Assembly: GCA_012514415.1 (NCBI GenBank) | Contig: JAAZAH010000313.1 | Location: 1 to 6,400, forward strand | Direction of reading: 5' to 3' | DNA from: Sandaracinaceae bacterium | GTDB taxonomy: Bacteria; Myxococcota_A; Polyangia; Polyangiales; Houyiibacteriaceae | Length of the DNA stretch: 6,400 nucleotides | In this document: positions 6,286-6,400 of the stretch, one piece after another | Layout of the letters: every line of letters begins with the position of its first letter | Numbering within the stretch: position 1 is the stretch's first letter | Position numbers and translations under genes: made by a program | Notes under the pieces: model-generated | The model's database searches: none | The model's input: the letters and a program-made list of their open reading frames with translations, nothing else | Told to the model about the DNA's origin: nothing

Positions 6286-6400
6286 CATTTGGTGAGGGCA
6301 CTTTCACTGCTTGCGGCGATGAGCGCTGGAAAACTCTCGGGTGAGGGCGATCGAGGAGGACCGAAACGCATCAAAAATGTCAGCCCCGCATGCGATGGTC
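6286..6400 (+). other. Region after the GST remnant; possible start of a further gene at the edge
   Basis: No gene can be assigned. One frame is open to the edge from GTG 6341 through ATG 6377 (M-S-A-P-H-A-M-V from the ATG). GAGGAGG at 6353-6359 is a good Shine-Dalgarno string but sits about 17 bases before ATG 6377, which is too far. Only eight codons follow that ATG, so coding status and product cannot be judged. Confidence 0.25.
6335..6377 (+). repeat. Leader repeat copy 2 (near the right edge)
   Basis: Exact copies of TCTCGGGTGAGG (6335-6346) and CGCATCAAAAA (6367-6377) are spaced 32 bases start to start, against 37 in the guaA leader. By analogy a gene may start just downstream, beyond or at the window edge. 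Confidence 0.4.

Noticed and set aside
6282..6310. TTGACA at 6282-6287 as a promoter -35 box
   Set aside because: No acceptable -10 box occurs 15-19 bases downstream, and the hexamer overlaps the end of the GST remnant.
5901..6344. A 147-codon frame downstream of guaA as an intact gene
   Set aside because: Only its middle part (about 5988-6120) resembles GST; the flanks match GST in other frames, so it is one segment of a frameshifted pseudogene.

Overview
The window is a GC-rich, gene-dense bacterial chromosome segment. A lipoprotein of the penicillin-insensitive murein endopeptidase family implies a Gram-negative cell. The mix of genes (a Rph/PEP-synthase-like phosphotransferase, a TPR protein with a decayed zincin-like domain, an RNase HII-like protein) would suit a deltaproteobacterium or myxobacterium, but that is inference and no ribosomal marker is present.

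Layout. Positions 1-1064 (+) hold the 3' end of a PEP-utilising phosphotransferase (swivelling phosphohistidine domain), coupled by an ATGA overlap to an RluA-family pseudouridine synthase. Positions 1033-2133 (-) hold a TPR protein that converges on the pseudouridine synthase with a 32-base tail overlap; its C-terminal domain resembles zincin-like metallopeptidases but has no HExxH. A short divergent gap (about 2134-2187) leads to a + strand pair: a MepA-like lipoprotein (2188-3021) and a divergent RNase HII-fold protein (3018-4019), joined by ATGA with a strong ribosome-binding site. A hairpin-rich leader (4020-4148) precedes guaA (4149-5696), which is followed by a clear intrinsic terminator (5730-5758). 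Immediately after it lies a wrecked glutathione S-transferase gene (about 5765-6285), missing its N-terminus and carrying two stops and two frameshifts. The last about 115 bases contain no certain gene, but they share two short blocks in the same order with the guaA leader.

Main points of interest. The GMP synthase keeps an apparently complete ATP-pyrophosphatase half, but its glutaminase half has lost the catalytic cysteine (Gly in its place), the oxyanion GGP motif and several glutamine-pocket motifs. It should therefore need free ammonia or a partner amidotransferase. The RNase HII-like protein keeps three of four expected carboxylates, with Cys apparently at the fourth, and has a large insertion. 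The genes look mainly like housekeeping functions (nucleotide synthesis, RNA modification, cell wall). I see no CRISPR array, insertion sequence, tRNA, rRNA or phage gene, and no assembled new multi-gene system; the novelty is in the unusual enzyme variants.
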